A DNA stretch of 64,000 bases from Nanobdellota archaeon (GTDB taxonomy: Archaea; Nanobdellota; Nanobdellia; Parvarchaeales; Parvarchaeaceae). Both the position numbers and the translations under genes were made by a program. Below, piece by piece: positions 46,526 to 56,449 of this stretch; position 1 is the stretch's first letter, and every line of letters begins with the position of its first letter. A model generated the notes under the pieces. It had not been told where the DNA came from, did not search any database, and saw only the letters and a program-made list of their open reading frames with translations. Where the stretch lies: the NCBI GenBank assembly GCA_021799085.1, contig JAJZBD010000001.1, positions 1 through 64,000 of the forward strand, in the 5' to 3' direction.

Positions 46526-47824
46526 ATGAATGCAAAAAAAATAGAGACTAAAAACCTGTCATTCGGTGATATAATAGAGATAAAAGTAAACAATCAATTA
46601 TTTAATGGCGAATTCATAAGAGAGGAAGAAAACCTCATAATAATAAAATTAAAATCGGGTTATGACATAGCAATTCCAAAAGAGACTGTTGATAACATAT
46701 CCAGTATAGAGAAAGCAAAAAACGAGGAAAAGGGGGAAGAAAAAGAGAATAAAACAAAAACTGAGAATCCAGATATAACAATGATAACAACCGGGGGGAC
46801 TATATCCTCAAAGATAGATTATAAAACCGGCGGTGTTTCTCCATCTGTAGACAGCAACTATTATTTCCAAATTTCCCCAGACCTGCAAAAACAGGGAAAA
46901 ATAGCGGTAGTGAACTTGATGAGAAAGTTGTCTGAAAATATGCTGCCATCAGACTGGATAAAAATTGCAAAGGAAGCGTATGCAAGCATAAAAAATGGCA
47001 GCAAAGGTGTAATAGTTACGAGCGGCACAGATACCATGCATTTTGCTTCATCTGCCCTATCTTTTCTATTGAATCCGCTTTCTGTTCCGGTGGTTTTTAC
47101 AGGGTCTCAAAGAAGCACTGATAGAGGATCAACGGATGCCTCTACGAACCTGCTTTTGTCGGCCTTTACAGCAAAGAACTTTCCTGGCGGTGAATCAGTA
47201 ATTTGTATGCATGCAAACCTAAATGATGAATACAATTATATATTAAGGGGAAACAAGGCAAGAAAAATGCATACTGAAAGAAGAGATGCCTTCAGGCCGA
47301 TAAACATTAAACCGCTTGCCAAAGTTTATACTGACGGAAAAATAAGCGAACTTTCTTCAGAGATAATAGCTAAAAAGGAAAATACAAAATTAAACGACAA
47401 AATTGACGACAAGGTAAAATTAATATATGGCTACCCTTCAATGGGTGGAGACATAATAGATTATTATATCGACAGCAAAGTGCATGGATTGGTAATAGCT
47501 GCCACTGGCTTCGGTAACCTGCCTTTAGAAGATAAAACAGTTGTAAGTGCATTAAAAAGGGCAGAAAAAGAGGGAATACCCCTAGTTATTACATCTCAAA
47601 CAATTTACGGCTCAACAAACAAGTTCGTATACAGCACATTGCGTGAAATTTCTGGATTTGAAAATATTATATACGTAGGAGACATGACGACTGAAACGGC
47701 GTTCGTAAAGCTCATGTTTGCCCTTGGAAACAGCAAAAAACTTGATGAAATAAAAGAGATTATGTCAACTAGCTTAGCTGGCGAAATAAAAGAAAGGCGG
47801 GAAATAGACGAGTTTTTGATATGA
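46526..47824 (+). CDS. gatD: Glu-tRNA(Gln) amidotransferase subunit D
   Basis: MITTGGTISSKIDYKTGGVSPSV, GVIVTSGTDTMHFASSAL, FTGSQRSTDRGSTDASTNL; followed by gatE. Confidence 0.95.
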   Translation: MNAKKIETKNLSFGDIIEIKVNNQLFNGEFIREEENLIIIKLKSGYDIAIPKETVDNISSIEKAKNEEKGEEKENKTKTENPDITMITTGGTISSKIDYKTGGVSPSVDSNYYFQISPDLQKQGKIAVVNLMRKLSENMLPSDWIKIAKEAYASIKNGSKGVIVTSGTDTMHFASSALSFLLNPLSVPVVFTGSQRSTDRGSTDASTNLLLSAFTAKNFPGGESVICMHANLNDEYNYILRGNKARKMHTERRDAFRPINIKPLAKVYTDGKISELSSEIIAKKENTKLNDKIDDKVKLIYGYPSMGGDIIDYYIDSKVHGLVIAATGFGNLPLEDKTVVSALKRAEKEGIPLVITSQTIYGSTNKFVYSTLREISGFENIIYVGDMTTETAFVKLMFALGNSKKLDEIKEIMSTSLAGEIKERREIDEFLI

Positions 47825-49644
47825 AAATAAAATGTGGTTTTGAATGGCATGTGCAGATTGATTCCGGCAAGCTTTTCTGCCGCTGCAAATCTGAGATAAA
47901 GGAAAATAAAGACTACTTAGAAATAAAAAGGCTGATAAGACCCTCTTTCGGTGAAAGCGGCAAAATAGACATAAGTGCAGAATTTGAAGGCCAAAAGACA
48001 AAAAAAATAGTATATAAGGTTTTTAATGACACTGACTGCTTGGTGGATATAGATGAAGAGCCGCCACATGCTCTAGACAGAGATGCGCTTTCTACGGGGG
48101 TTAATCTTTCTTATGCTTTGAATGCATACCTGCTTAACAATTTAATATTTATGAGAAAGACGATAGTTGATGGGTCTAATACAACTGGTTTTCAGAGAAC
48201 GGCAATTTTAGCAGTAAACGGCGAGTTTCCTTTCAAAGAAAAAAAGATAAAGATTGATACCATATCCATAGAGGAAGACTCCGCCAGAAAGGAAACGGAA
48301 AACCGGGAAGAAACAGTCTATTTTCTAGACAGGATAGGCATACCTCTAATAGAAATTGCAACTGGAATAATAGAAACTGATGAAAATGAAGCAAAAGAGA
48401 TAGCAATGCAGTTTGGGAAGTTTACAAGGCTGTTCAATGTTAAAAGAGGGATAGGTACTATAAGGCAGGACGTAAACCTTTCAATTGAAGGGGGAAAAAG
48501 GGTAGAACTGAAGGGATTCCAGAACATAAGAGAGATGGACAAGGTCATATTAAATGAAGCAAAGAGGCAGGAAAACTTAATAAAAATAAAGAATGACTTT
48601 GGCTACATTACAAAAGAACTCGAAAATTGGCAGTTTAAAGACATAAAAGAAGTATTCGAAGGCACTGAATCAAACCTTATAAAGAATGCAATAAAAAACG
48701 GAAAAAGCATAATTGGCATGAATTTGGAGGGGCTAAAGGGGCTTCTTGGAACATATATTTGCGAGAATAAAAGGTTTGGGAGCGAAATAAGCGATTACCT
48801 GAAGATTAAACTGGGCTATGGAATAATACATTTGGATGAGCTGCCTGCGTATGGTATAAGTGAAAATGAAAAAAACAGAATAGCAGAAAAATTAAATTGC
48901 AGTGAAAACGACTCATTTCTATTTTCGATATGCGACAACGGGTATGAAAAACCTGCTGCAGAAGCAATCAAGGAAAGGCTTACTTCTTTGCTTAAAGACG
49001 TGCCGTCTGAGGTAAGACTTGTGCAGGATGATAATACGACTAGGTTTTTAAGGCCAATGGGAGGAAAAGACAGAATGTACGTTGAAACAGATTTGCCGGT
49101 AATAAAGATAGATAAAGACATTTTAAAAGAAGGGAAAGAGTACATTGGCAGGAGTGTAGATTCATTGAAAGCGTCACTTAACATATCAGACGAGTTTCTT
49201 GATCAGCTGATATCATCAAGGAAACTTAGCGAAGCCATATACTTAAACAATAAAACTGGAATTGACTTTAATGTTATAATACAGGTTGCAGTAGAGGACT
49301 GGAAATATATCAGAAGAAAATTTGGAAAGGAGATAGATAAAAAAGATGTAGAGGAGATACTGAAGAAAATAAAAGACAATGAGATAGTTAGAGATTCTGC
49401 AAGAATCATAATGGAAGGAATTGCATTGACTAGCAAAAGTGTTGAAGAGATAATAAAGGAAAAAGGCCTTAAAAAGAAAAGCAACGAGGAACTAAAGAAA
49501 GAAATAGAGAAACTGATAAAAGACAAAAAGCTGGATAAAGTTGATTCGCTTATAGTAAATCTAAAAGATAGGATAGGCACCACTTTTGAGGCCAAGGAAG
49601 CCTATAAAATAGCACTAGAAATGATAAAAGATGAAAAAGATTGA
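47821..49644 (+). CDS. gatE: Glu-tRNA(Gln) amidotransferase subunit E
   Basis: CGFEWHVQIDSGKLFCRCKSEI; DVNLSIEGGKRVELKGFQNIREM; GatB-like helical/YqeY C-terminus; 4-nt overlap with gatD. Confidence 0.95.
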   Translation: MKIKCGFEWHVQIDSGKLFCRCKSEIKENKDYLEIKRLIRPSFGESGKIDISAEFEGQKTKKIVYKVFNDTDCLVDIDEEPPHALDRDALSTGVNLSYALNAYLLNNLIFMRKTIVDGSNTTGFQRTAILAVNGEFPFKEKKIKIDTISIEEDSARKETENREETVYFLDRIGIPLIEIATGIIETDENEAKEIAMQFGKFTRLFNVKRGIGTIRQDVNLSIEGGKRVELKGFQNIREMDKVILNEAKRQENLIKIKNDFGYITKELENWQFKDIKEVFEGTESNLIKNAIKNGKSIIGMNLEGLKGLLGTYICENKRFGSEISDYLKIKLGYGIIHLDELPAYGISENEKNRIAEKLNCSENDSFLFSICDNGYEKPAAEAIKERLTSLLKDVPSEVRLVQDDNTTRFLRPMGGKDRMYVETDLPVIKIDKDILKEGKEYIGRSVDSLKASLNISDEFLDQLISSRKLSEAIYLNNKTGIDFNVIIQVAVEDWKYIRRKFGKEIDKKDVEEILKKIKDNEIVRDSARIIMEGIALTSKSVEEIIKEKGLKKKSNEELKKEIEKLIKDKKLDKVDSLIVNLKDRIGTTFEAKEAYKIALEMIKDEKD

Positions 49645-50227
49645 TTTTTACAGGGAGATAGCTAAACTGGATAAAACAGAAAAAAATAGTCTTAGATTGG
49701 AGCAGTACTCCACAGATATAGACACTGCATACGAGTTCATACATTTCGTTGATTATAATGTAGGCATAACTGGAAAAACTGTAGCCGATTTAGGATGCGG
49801 AAACGGCATACTTGGGATATCTGCCGCATTGCTTGGTGCATCGGAAGTTGACCTTTACGATATAGATGAAAAGGCAGTTTACTTTGCTAAACAAAATATT
49901 GAAAAACTTCACATTAATAATGCGAAATCCATCCACCTAGACATGTTTGATGTAGATAAAAAATATGAGATTGTTGTATCCAACCCCCCTTTCGGCTTCC
50001 AAAGCAATTTCAGTTTGAGTGCATTCATAAAAAAGGTAAATTCACTAGCAGATAATATATTTTTTATCTATAAAGACAACATAGAAATAAGGAAAATCGC
50101 AGATAGTAACGGCTTTTTAACACACAGGATACAAGACATAAAACTTGAAAAGACATTGTCTTTCCACAAAAAAAGCTATTATAGTTTGCCGGCCGTTATA
50201 GTTTATAAGACAACAAATAAGGTATGA
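49631..50227 (+). CDS. METTL5-like N6-adenine methyltransferase
   Basis: VADLGCGNGILGISAALLGASEVDLYDIDEKAV ... EIVVSNPPFGFQSN. Confidence 0.85.
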   Translation: MKKIDFYREIAKLDKTEKNSLRLEQYSTDIDTAYEFIHFVDYNVGITGKTVADLGCGNGILGISAALLGASEVDLYDIDEKAVYFAKQNIEKLHINNAKSIHLDMFDVDKKYEIVVSNPPFGFQSNFSLSAFIKKVNSLADNIFFIYKDNIEIRKIADSNGFLTHRIQDIKLEKTLSFHKKSYYSLPAVIVYKTTNKV

Positions 50228-50667
50228 AAGGTCAAGTAAACTTTGGGACTTGGGTGCTTATAATAGCAATAGTTGCGATTATAATACTGCTCATATTTGA
50301 TTCAACCATAAGAAGTTATATACTCACAAATCTTAGCAGCTTGGTGAGTGGGATAAAATCCGCCAGCCCAGGGCAACTTTCTGAGGTTACAACGAATTTC
50401 ACTGCGTATAACTGCAGTTCTGGATGTTCAACTTTTCCAAGCTCAATTTATTACTGGACAATAAACTTCAACGGCCAGAATTACACTTATTATTTAAACG
50501 ACAGTATTAGCGTTAGTTCTTCTCCTGGAAATTATTCCTTGGAGATATATCCAGTGTTAACGCCTGACGGTGAACTGTGCTCAAACGCAACTAACTCTGG
50601 TAAGCAGACAAAAATATTAAAGATACCCGCAGGCAAAAACTACAATATATATTACCTATATTGCTGA
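50224..50667 (+). CDS. Pilin-like secreted protein
   Basis: MKGQVNFGTWVLIIAIVAIIILLIFDSTIRSYI N-terminal class III-like helix; Ser/Tyr/Asn-rich secreted part. Confidence 0.6.
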   Translation: MKGQVNFGTWVLIIAIVAIIILLIFDSTIRSYILTNLSSLVSGIKSASPGQLSEVTTNFTAYNCSSGCSTFPSSIYYWTINFNGQNYTYYLNDSISVSSSPGNYSLEIYPVLTPDGELCSNATNSGKQTKILKIPAGKNYNIYYLYC

Positions 50668-50687
50668 TATCGGTTTAAAAATTCTCG

Positions 50688-51536
50688 TTATTTTTTATTG
50701 GAAACTATTATAGATGAGGAAGCTACCTCTATTTTATTTTTATGAAGATAATCAAGTATAGCCGAGCTTATCTCGCTTTGCGTCTTCTTTCTTTCCCATA
50801 AGTTTGTTATATACCTTAGATTTATTTTTATGTAATTATCATTGAAGGATACAAAAACCGTTGGCCGTATGTCTCCTCTGGATATAAAGTACTCTTTCTT
50901 TAGTTTTTCATAGTCTTTTTCTGCTCCCTTAAGAAATTTTTCTGTTTTCCCTTCCGCTATTTTCTTTATGTTATTGGATATTTTCTTATAGTCTGATTCA
51001 AATAGTATCGGTATAGTTATATTATCCCAGATATACTCAAAGCTCTTTGAAAAGTTTATTACGTCTTCACTCATTATCTTATTGTTTGGTATCTCAACTA
51101 TCCTTCCAGTATAAAGATCGCCCTCTACCCAGTCATTTATTTCCATTATAGTTATAAAAAACATATTTATGTCTATTATGTCACCTTCTTCCGTTCCTAT
51201 TTTTATTCTATCGCCAACTTTAACTGGCCTCATTAGAAGAATTATTATCCATGCAAGAAAACTTGTCAATGGATCTCGTAATGAGAAAGCCACCCCTGCA
51301 GAAAAAAGACCGGCAGACAATGCGACTATGCTACTGTTATTTACAAATATTGAAATGATTATGACAAAGTCGATAAAAAGAATGATAATTGCTAATATCT
51401 TCTTTAGATTATATCTTTGTTTAATATCGCTTATTCTAGTTATAAACTTTGATATAAGATAGTATACGCAATACGAAACTAAAGTTATCACCAATAATTC
51501 AGAAACTAGGTATATTGCATTAAATGGTATAACCAT
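50688..51536 (-). CDS. MscS-family mechanosensitive channel (second copy)
   Basis: SLRDPLTSFLAWIIILLMRPVKVGDRIKIGTEEGDIIDINMFFITI. Confidence 0.85.
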   Translation of the reverse strand: MVIPFNAIYLVSELLVITLVSYCVYYLISKFITRISDIKQRYNLKKILAIIILFIDFVIIISIFVNNSSIVALSAGLFSAGVAFSLRDPLTSFLAWIIILLMRPVKVGDRIKIGTEEGDIIDINMFFITIMEINDWVEGDLYTGRIVEIPNNKIMSEDVINFSKSFEYIWDNITIPILFESDYKKISNNIKKIAEGKTEKFLKGAEKDYEKLKKEYFISRGDIRPTVFVSFNDNYIKINLRYITNLWERKKTQSEISSAILDYLHKNKIEVASSSIIVSNKK

Positions 51537-51587
51537 AACTAGTTCTAAAAGATATCTCTGATTTATATATTTTTTATTAAGTCAAAA

Positions 51588-51779
51588 TTATGGCAGACTG
51601 TTATTTATTGAAGTTGCATTGGGAGAAGAATGGATAAGACTTGTTAGAGGCGAGAATATGCCGCTCTTTAACAGGAAAAGGAGAATTACCAGCAACGCTA
51701 GAGCTATCACTATGATGATTATTATAGTTATGCCCAGTTCCATACCTTTATTGTTAATGTGCATAGATTTCAATGTCAT
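51588..51779 (-). CDS. Short class III signal peptide/pilin-like protein
   Basis: NNKGMELGITIIIIIVIALALLVILLFLLKSG. Confidence 0.55.
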   Translation of the reverse strand: MTLKSMHINNKGMELGITIIIIIVIALALLVILLFLLKSGIFSPLTSLIHSSPNATSINNSLP

Positions 51780-51920
51780 TTAATACATTAATATTTTAAT
51801 TACTAGGTATGAAGCTCCAAAAAGTAGGTATTTTGTAAGTATCCTACGGGGGTGTTATCCCTATAGAATTGCAAAGTTTGCCCAAAATAGTTATTAATAT
51901 ACTAAAAACCAGAAAAATTA

Positions 51921-53828
51921 ATGAAAATTGTATACAACGGAAAGGAAAGAGAGTTCAAAGATGGGGAAAAAGCCATAGACATAGCCAAGGAATTAAATGC
52001 TCCTAATGACATAATTGTGGCGGAGATAAACGGCAGGCTAATAGATTTGTCCGCAGAGGTAAAAGAGGACGGAGAGATAAAATTCTTTACATTCAAAGAT
52101 AAGACTGGCAAAAAGGTATTCTGGCATTCCTCCGCGCATGTGCTTGCAACTGCTGTAAAGAGGCTTTATCCTGAAGCCGTACTGGGTATTGGCCCGGCAA
52201 TAGATGAGGGTTTCTACTATGATATTTATAACCTTAAAGTGGGTGACAACGACCTTGAAAAGATAGAAAAAGAAATAGAAAAGATAACAAAAGAGAACTT
52301 TGTTTTTGAAAGAAAGGACATATCAAAAGAAGAGGCGAAAGAGCTGTTAAAAGACAACAAATTCAAACTGGAAATAATCGAAGGAGTAAACGGAAATCTA
52401 AGTATATACAAAGACGGTGAATTCTATGATCTATGCCGTGGTCCGCATATACCCTCTACAGGTTACATAGGTGCAGTAAAACTTTTGAAGGTTTCAGGAG
52501 CTTACTGGAAAGGAGACAGCAAAAGAGAGGTAATGACCAGAATCTACGGAATCAGTTTTCCATCCAAAAAGGAATTGGAGGAATACTTAAAGGTATTGGA
52601 AGAAAGAAAAGAGCATGATCACAAAAAGATAGGAAAAGATCTGGATCTTTTTGAGTTTTCCGAGCTTTCACCTGGCTCACCCTTCTTTACTCCAAAAGGA
52701 ACGGTAATCTACAATGAGCTTCTGAAATTCGCCAGAGAACTGGACAAAAAATATGAATACAGCGAGGTAATAACTCCATTGATTGCAAAAATAGACCTCT
52801 GGAAAATAAGCGGGCATTTTGACAAATACAGGGAAAACATGTTCAAGGTTACACCTTTTGAATCAGATGAAGAGTATGGGCTTAAACCCATGAATTGTCC
52901 TTTTTCCGCTTTATTGTTTAAATCAAAGACAAGAAGCTACAGAGATTTACCAATGAGACTAGCAGATTATGGATTTCTGCACAGATACGAACTTGAAGGC
53001 ACACTTGACGGCCTGCTAAGAACAAGATTAATGGAGCAGAATGATTCCCATGTCTACGTTACTGAAGAACAGATAGAAAGCGAGATACTTAGGATGTTTG
53101 ATATAATGGATGATACTTACAAGCCGTTTAACTTCAAACCGATCATGAAGCTTGCAACAAGACCTGAAAAAAGAATAGGTGAAGATGCGCTTTGGGACAA
53201 GGCAGAAAGCATACTTAAAGACAGTTTGGAAAAGAGAGGTTACAAATACGAAATAAAGGAGGGAGATGGCGCATTCTACGGGCCTAAAATTGACATTTAT
53301 GTGCTTGATTTCAGTGGCAGAGTTGAAGACGCCTACGCAGTATCAACTATACAGTTGGATTTCAATCTTGCAGTAAGGTTTGACGCAAAGTATGTTGGAA
53401 ATGACAATAAAGAACATTTCCCAATAGTTATACACCGCTCGATAATGGGTACAATTGGAAGATTTATGGGCATAATACTAGAGAACTCAAAAGGGGAACT
53501 TCCCGTGTGGCTTTCCCCTGTGCAAGTTAAAGTGCTTACTATAACTGAAAGAAACAACAAATATGCAGAAGAAGTCGTTAAAAAACTGAAAGAGAATGAC
53601 ATACGGGTAGAAAGCGATACTGAGAATGGCACACTTGATTATAGAATAAGAAAAGCACAGCTTGAAAAAGTTCCTTTTGTAATTGTCATAGGGGATAAAG
53701 AAGAAGAGAAGAAAACGATAGCTGTCAGAAACAGAAGGGGGAAAACAAAATACAATGTAGACATAACTGAATTCATAAATGATCTTTTAAATAATATAAA
53801 AAATAGAATAGAATATGAAGAAAAATGA
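51921..53828 (+). CDS. thrS: Threonyl-tRNA synthetase, bacterial-type domain architecture
   Basis: TGS domain IVYNGKEREFKDGEKAIDIAKEL; N2 editing motif HSSAHVLATA and CRGPHIPSTG; class II motifs MNCPFSALLF, GFLHRYELEGTLDGLLRTR, HRSIMGTIGRFMGI. Confidence 0.95.
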   Translation: MKIVYNGKEREFKDGEKAIDIAKELNAPNDIIVAEINGRLIDLSAEVKEDGEIKFFTFKDKTGKKVFWHSSAHVLATAVKRLYPEAVLGIGPAIDEGFYYDIYNLKVGDNDLEKIEKEIEKITKENFVFERKDISKEEAKELLKDNKFKLEIIEGVNGNLSIYKDGEFYDLCRGPHIPSTGYIGAVKLLKVSGAYWKGDSKREVMTRIYGISFPSKKELEEYLKVLEERKEHDHKKIGKDLDLFEFSELSPGSPFFTPKGTVIYNELLKFARELDKKYEYSEVITPLIAKIDLWKISGHFDKYRENMFKVTPFESDEEYGLKPMNCPFSALLFKSKTRSYRDLPMRLADYGFLHRYELEGTLDGLLRTRLMEQNDSHVYVTEEQIESEILRMFDIMDDTYKPFNFKPIMKLATRPEKRIGEDALWDKAESILKDSLEKRGYKYEIKEGDGAFYGPKIDIYVLDFSGRVEDAYAVSTIQLDFNLAVRFDAKYVGNDNKEHFPIVIHRSIMGTIGRFMGIILENSKGELPVWLSPVQVKVLTITERNNKYAEEVVKKLKENDIRVESDTENGTLDYRIRKAQLEKVPFVIVIGDKEEEKKTIAVRNRRGKTKYNVDITEFINDLLNNIKNRIEYEEK

Positions 53829-54357
53829 ACTCAGTCATAGAGAATATAAAAAATTAAAACACAAATCCAATAGAAATAACATTTTCATACCATTAATTGC
53901 TACTTCCTTTGTAGTTGTACTTCTGATTTTTATACTACATGAAATAAATTTTGACATACGGGAAATAAGCGGGGCTTCTGCATTGATTTTTACTTCTTTC
54001 GCAAGCAGCGCATTTATTTTATTTTTAATGCCATATTCAAAGGCTGCAAAGAAAACAAGGTTTGTTAAAAGTTACATTATTGCAGGCTTTTTCGGATATT
54101 TTGGCTTCTTTCTTTCCAAGTTTATAAATTTTTACCTTATGACAGGAATAATTATCTTCATAGTATCCTTTTTACTGTTCGAAACCGACAGTGAGCACCC
54201 CCCAGCAATTGGCATAGCAGTAGCTTTTATGATTTTTAAAATACCCCTCTATGGAATATTTACGCTTATAGCAGGAGTCATTATTTTAGTTGCAGCTAAA
54301 TATATAATGCAAAAAGCCGGAATTCTAAGCAGGGCAAGCGAATTTAGAGTCAAGTAA
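53815..54357 (+). CDS. HPP-family membrane protein
   Basis: GASALIFTSFASSAFILFLMPYSKAAKKTR ... TDSEHPPAIGIAVAF. Confidence 0.7.
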   Translation: MKKNELSHREYKKLKHKSNRNNIFIPLIATSFVVVLLIFILHEINFDIREISGASALIFTSFASSAFILFLMPYSKAAKKTRFVKSYIIAGFFGYFGFFLSKFINFYLMTGIIIFIVSFLLFETDSEHPPAIGIAVAFMIFKIPLYGIFTLIAGVIILVAAKYIMQKAGILSRASEFRVK

Positions 54358-54421
54358 AATTAAGACTTTAAAAGAATGCTATTGATTCAATAATCCAGCA
54401 AAGAAACTTTCATTTGAAAAT

Positions 54422-54652
54422 TTAATTTTTTATCAAAACGATATAAGCTGGTTTAACATCTGCGTGTATCTCCAAAGAAAACCCTCTCTGCTCAGCAACA
54501 GATTTTATGGAATCAACCAAAGAAGGATCAAAATCGTTAAATAAGATTTTTACAGCTTCGCCGCTTTTCAATTGCTTGGAAAAAGTGTACGCCATTAATA
54601 AAACAAAATAATAGGAAGAACCAACAGAAAGAACTGTTTTAGTAATATTCAT
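54422..54652 (-). CDS. TusA-like small protein lacking the catalytic CP motif
   Basis: GSSYYFVLLMAYTFSKQLKSGEAVKILFNDFDPSLVDSIKSVAEQRGFSLEIHADVKPAYIVLIKN has a TusA-like layout; overlaps the DsrE-like gene by 4 nt. Confidence 0.55.
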   Translation of the reverse strand: MNITKTVLSVGSSYYFVLLMAYTFSKQLKSGEAVKILFNDFDPSLVDSIKSVAEQRGFSLEIHADVKPAYIVLIKN

Positions 54653-55071
54653 ACAGTCAAGAAAAGATAGTCCTTGTCGTTTTTAAGCTTATTGAATATT
54701 TCGACGCCATTGACCTTTCCATCGATTATATCAAAGAATTCAAGTTCACCGAATTTCTTTTTAAATATTTCTACGCATGGCTGACACAAATAGATCTTTA
54801 GTTTACCTGATTGTTTTGCCATAGTAATTATTTTTAACCAGTCAGGAAACTCACCAGAATCCCAAATGTCTAGTATTGCTTTAGCATATTCATTTTCCAT
54901 ATCAGATTTTGGAAATTTATTGTAGAAATTTTTAGTCATGGCAAGAACAGAAGCTCCGTTAAATATAATTTCTGTATCAACATTGGTATTGCTTGAACCA
55001 GTAAGTATAGCTTGCATGCTGTAAAAAGACTCTACAGAATACTTTGTTACGAAGATTATTACCTTTTCCAT
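54649..55071 (-). CDS. DsrE-like (peroxiredoxin-family/DsrE2) protein
   Basis: VIIFVTKYSVESFYSMQAILTGSSNTNVDTEIIFNGASVLAMTK ... GKLKIYLCQPCVEIF. Confidence 0.68.
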   Translation of the reverse strand: MEKVIIFVTKYSVESFYSMQAILTGSSNTNVDTEIIFNGASVLAMTKNFYNKFPKSDMENEYAKAILDIWDSGEFPDWLKIITMAKQSGKLKIYLCQPCVEIFKKKFGELEFFDIIDGKVNGVEIFNKLKNDKDYLFLTV

Positions 55072-55180
55072 TTAAGAATTAATATTTTTTTATATTTAAA
55101 TGTGACCTTAATATCAAAAGAGGATTCTAACTAAACATTTTTCGATACTGTTTTTCTGTCTTCTTGAAAAATATAAAAAG

Positions 55181-55264
55181 CGCTCAGGGAGGGATTCGGA
55201 CCCTCAAGGGATTGCTCCCATAAGCTCTCCAGGCTTACGCGATGCCAGGTTACGCAACCTGAGC
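55181..55264 (-). tRNA. tRNA-Ser(GGA)
   Basis: Reverse complement GCTCAGG TT GCG..CGC TAAGC-CTGGAGA-GCTTA long variable arm TGGGAGCAATCCCTT, GAGGGTCCGAATCCCTC CCTGAGC G; discriminator G; no CCA. Confidence 0.93.
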
Positions 55265-55343
55265 TTAAAGCATTATATATAATTTAGAATAACTTATAAA
55301 TACCTATCACAAAATATTTAACCTCTGAAATCTCATAATAATC

Positions 55344-55616
55344 ATGGAAGAATGGTATAAGCACCAGCAAGGTAAAGCTGTAAAAGAAGTAAAGTTCAAC
55401 GGCTATGAAGTAAAGTACGTGAAGAAAGAAGAACATGAAGATTTCCAGCCAAGAAACGAAAAACTACCTGTAAACATAGACAAAGAACAATTAAAGATAA
55501 CCAAAAACGGAGAAAAGATAAAGGTAAGAAAAAAGGACAAGCTTGCGATAATAGAAGCAATAAAACAGGATAACATAGACAAGGTTGATGAAGTACTAAA
55601 AAGCCTAAAAAGTTGA
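55344..55616 (+). CDS. Small charged hypothetical protein
   Basis: 90-aa K/E-rich ORF behind a divergent tRNA. Confidence 0.6.
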   Translation: MEEWYKHQQGKAVKEVKFNGYEVKYVKKEEHEDFQPRNEKLPVNIDKEQLKITKNGEKIKVRKKDKLAIIEAIKQDNIDKVDEVLKSLKS

Positions 55617-55621
55617 TGTTT

Positions 55622-56032
55622 TTATTTTTCTTTGTCTAACTCTGAAATTAGTTCTTTAACCTTTTGCTGAATCTTTTCCATTATTTTTACTTTTTCTTCG
55701 ATAGAACTGCCTTCCAATTCCGGAATATACCAGTGCTCCGCCTTCTCTACATAGCTTTTTGGTATAAGTATGCAGTCATTAGGATCACAGACTATTATTA
55801 CTTTATCCGCATTTTTTAGTAAATCTTCGGATGGAGGCTTTGGAAACTGTCTACTTATATCAATCCCAAATCTTTCCTTCATTAATTTTATGTCTAAAGC
55901 ATTTATTCCTCTGCCGACTGAACTGCCTGCTGCACTTATAGCTTTGTGCTTTTTAGTAAGGTTATTAAAAAAAGCTTCTGCCACTTGACTTCTGCCATTG
56001 TTATATTTGCAGATAAAAAGAACAAACGCCAT
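55622..56032 (-). CDS. Low-molecular-weight phosphotyrosine phosphatase/arsenate reductase-like
   Basis: FICKYNNGRSQVAEAFF (CX5R), ADKVIIVCDPNDC. Confidence 0.85.
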   Translation of the reverse strand: MAFVLFICKYNNGRSQVAEAFFNNLTKKHKAISAAGSSVGRGINALDIKLMKERFGIDISRQFPKPPSEDLLKNADKVIIVCDPNDCILIPKSYVEKAEHWYIPELEGSSIEEKVKIMEKIQQKVKELISELDKEK

Positions 56033-56044
56033 TTAAGTTCCAGA

Positions 56045-56419
56045 TTACTGCTTCATTATTCCTGCTATTTCATTTGAAGCTTTAGAGGATTCCAGAAGAA
56101 TCAAACCATAATTTGTGTTAGGATCAATCATTATCGTAAGTATTGCATCTGTCCCTGCCTGTACTGCTACTACCCTTATATCCTTTGACTCTGCAACTAC
56201 TCTTTCTAGAGTATTCTTTGCACCCAAAGACTTGATGGCTGTTTCTGCTGAACCTACCATTGAAGCAAGCATTGCTGCAAAGGTATTTGGATCTACATCC
56301 TCTGGCATTAAAGAAACCATCGGCAAACCATTAGCTGATATAACAGCCGATGCTTTTATCCCTCCAACTGTACTTAATCTTTGTAAAACGCTTTTTAATT
56401 GTTCTGATTTTGTAGCCAT
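56045..56419 (-). CDS. Roadblock/LC7-domain protein
   Basis: LQRLSTVGGIKASAVISANGLPMVSLMPEDVDPNTFAAMLASMVGSAETAIKSL ... YGLILLES. Confidence 0.88.
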   Translation of the reverse strand: MATKSEQLKSVLQRLSTVGGIKASAVISANGLPMVSLMPEDVDPNTFAAMLASMVGSAETAIKSLGAKNTLERVVAESKDIRVVAVQAGTDAILTIMIDPNTNYGLILLESSKASNEIAGIMKQ

Positions 56420-56449
56420 ATGTAATTTACGATTTTCTTATTTAAATAA

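Noticed and set aside
48816-49595. Minus-strand ORFs opposite gatE
   Set aside because: Shadow ORFs within a well-supported GatE frame.
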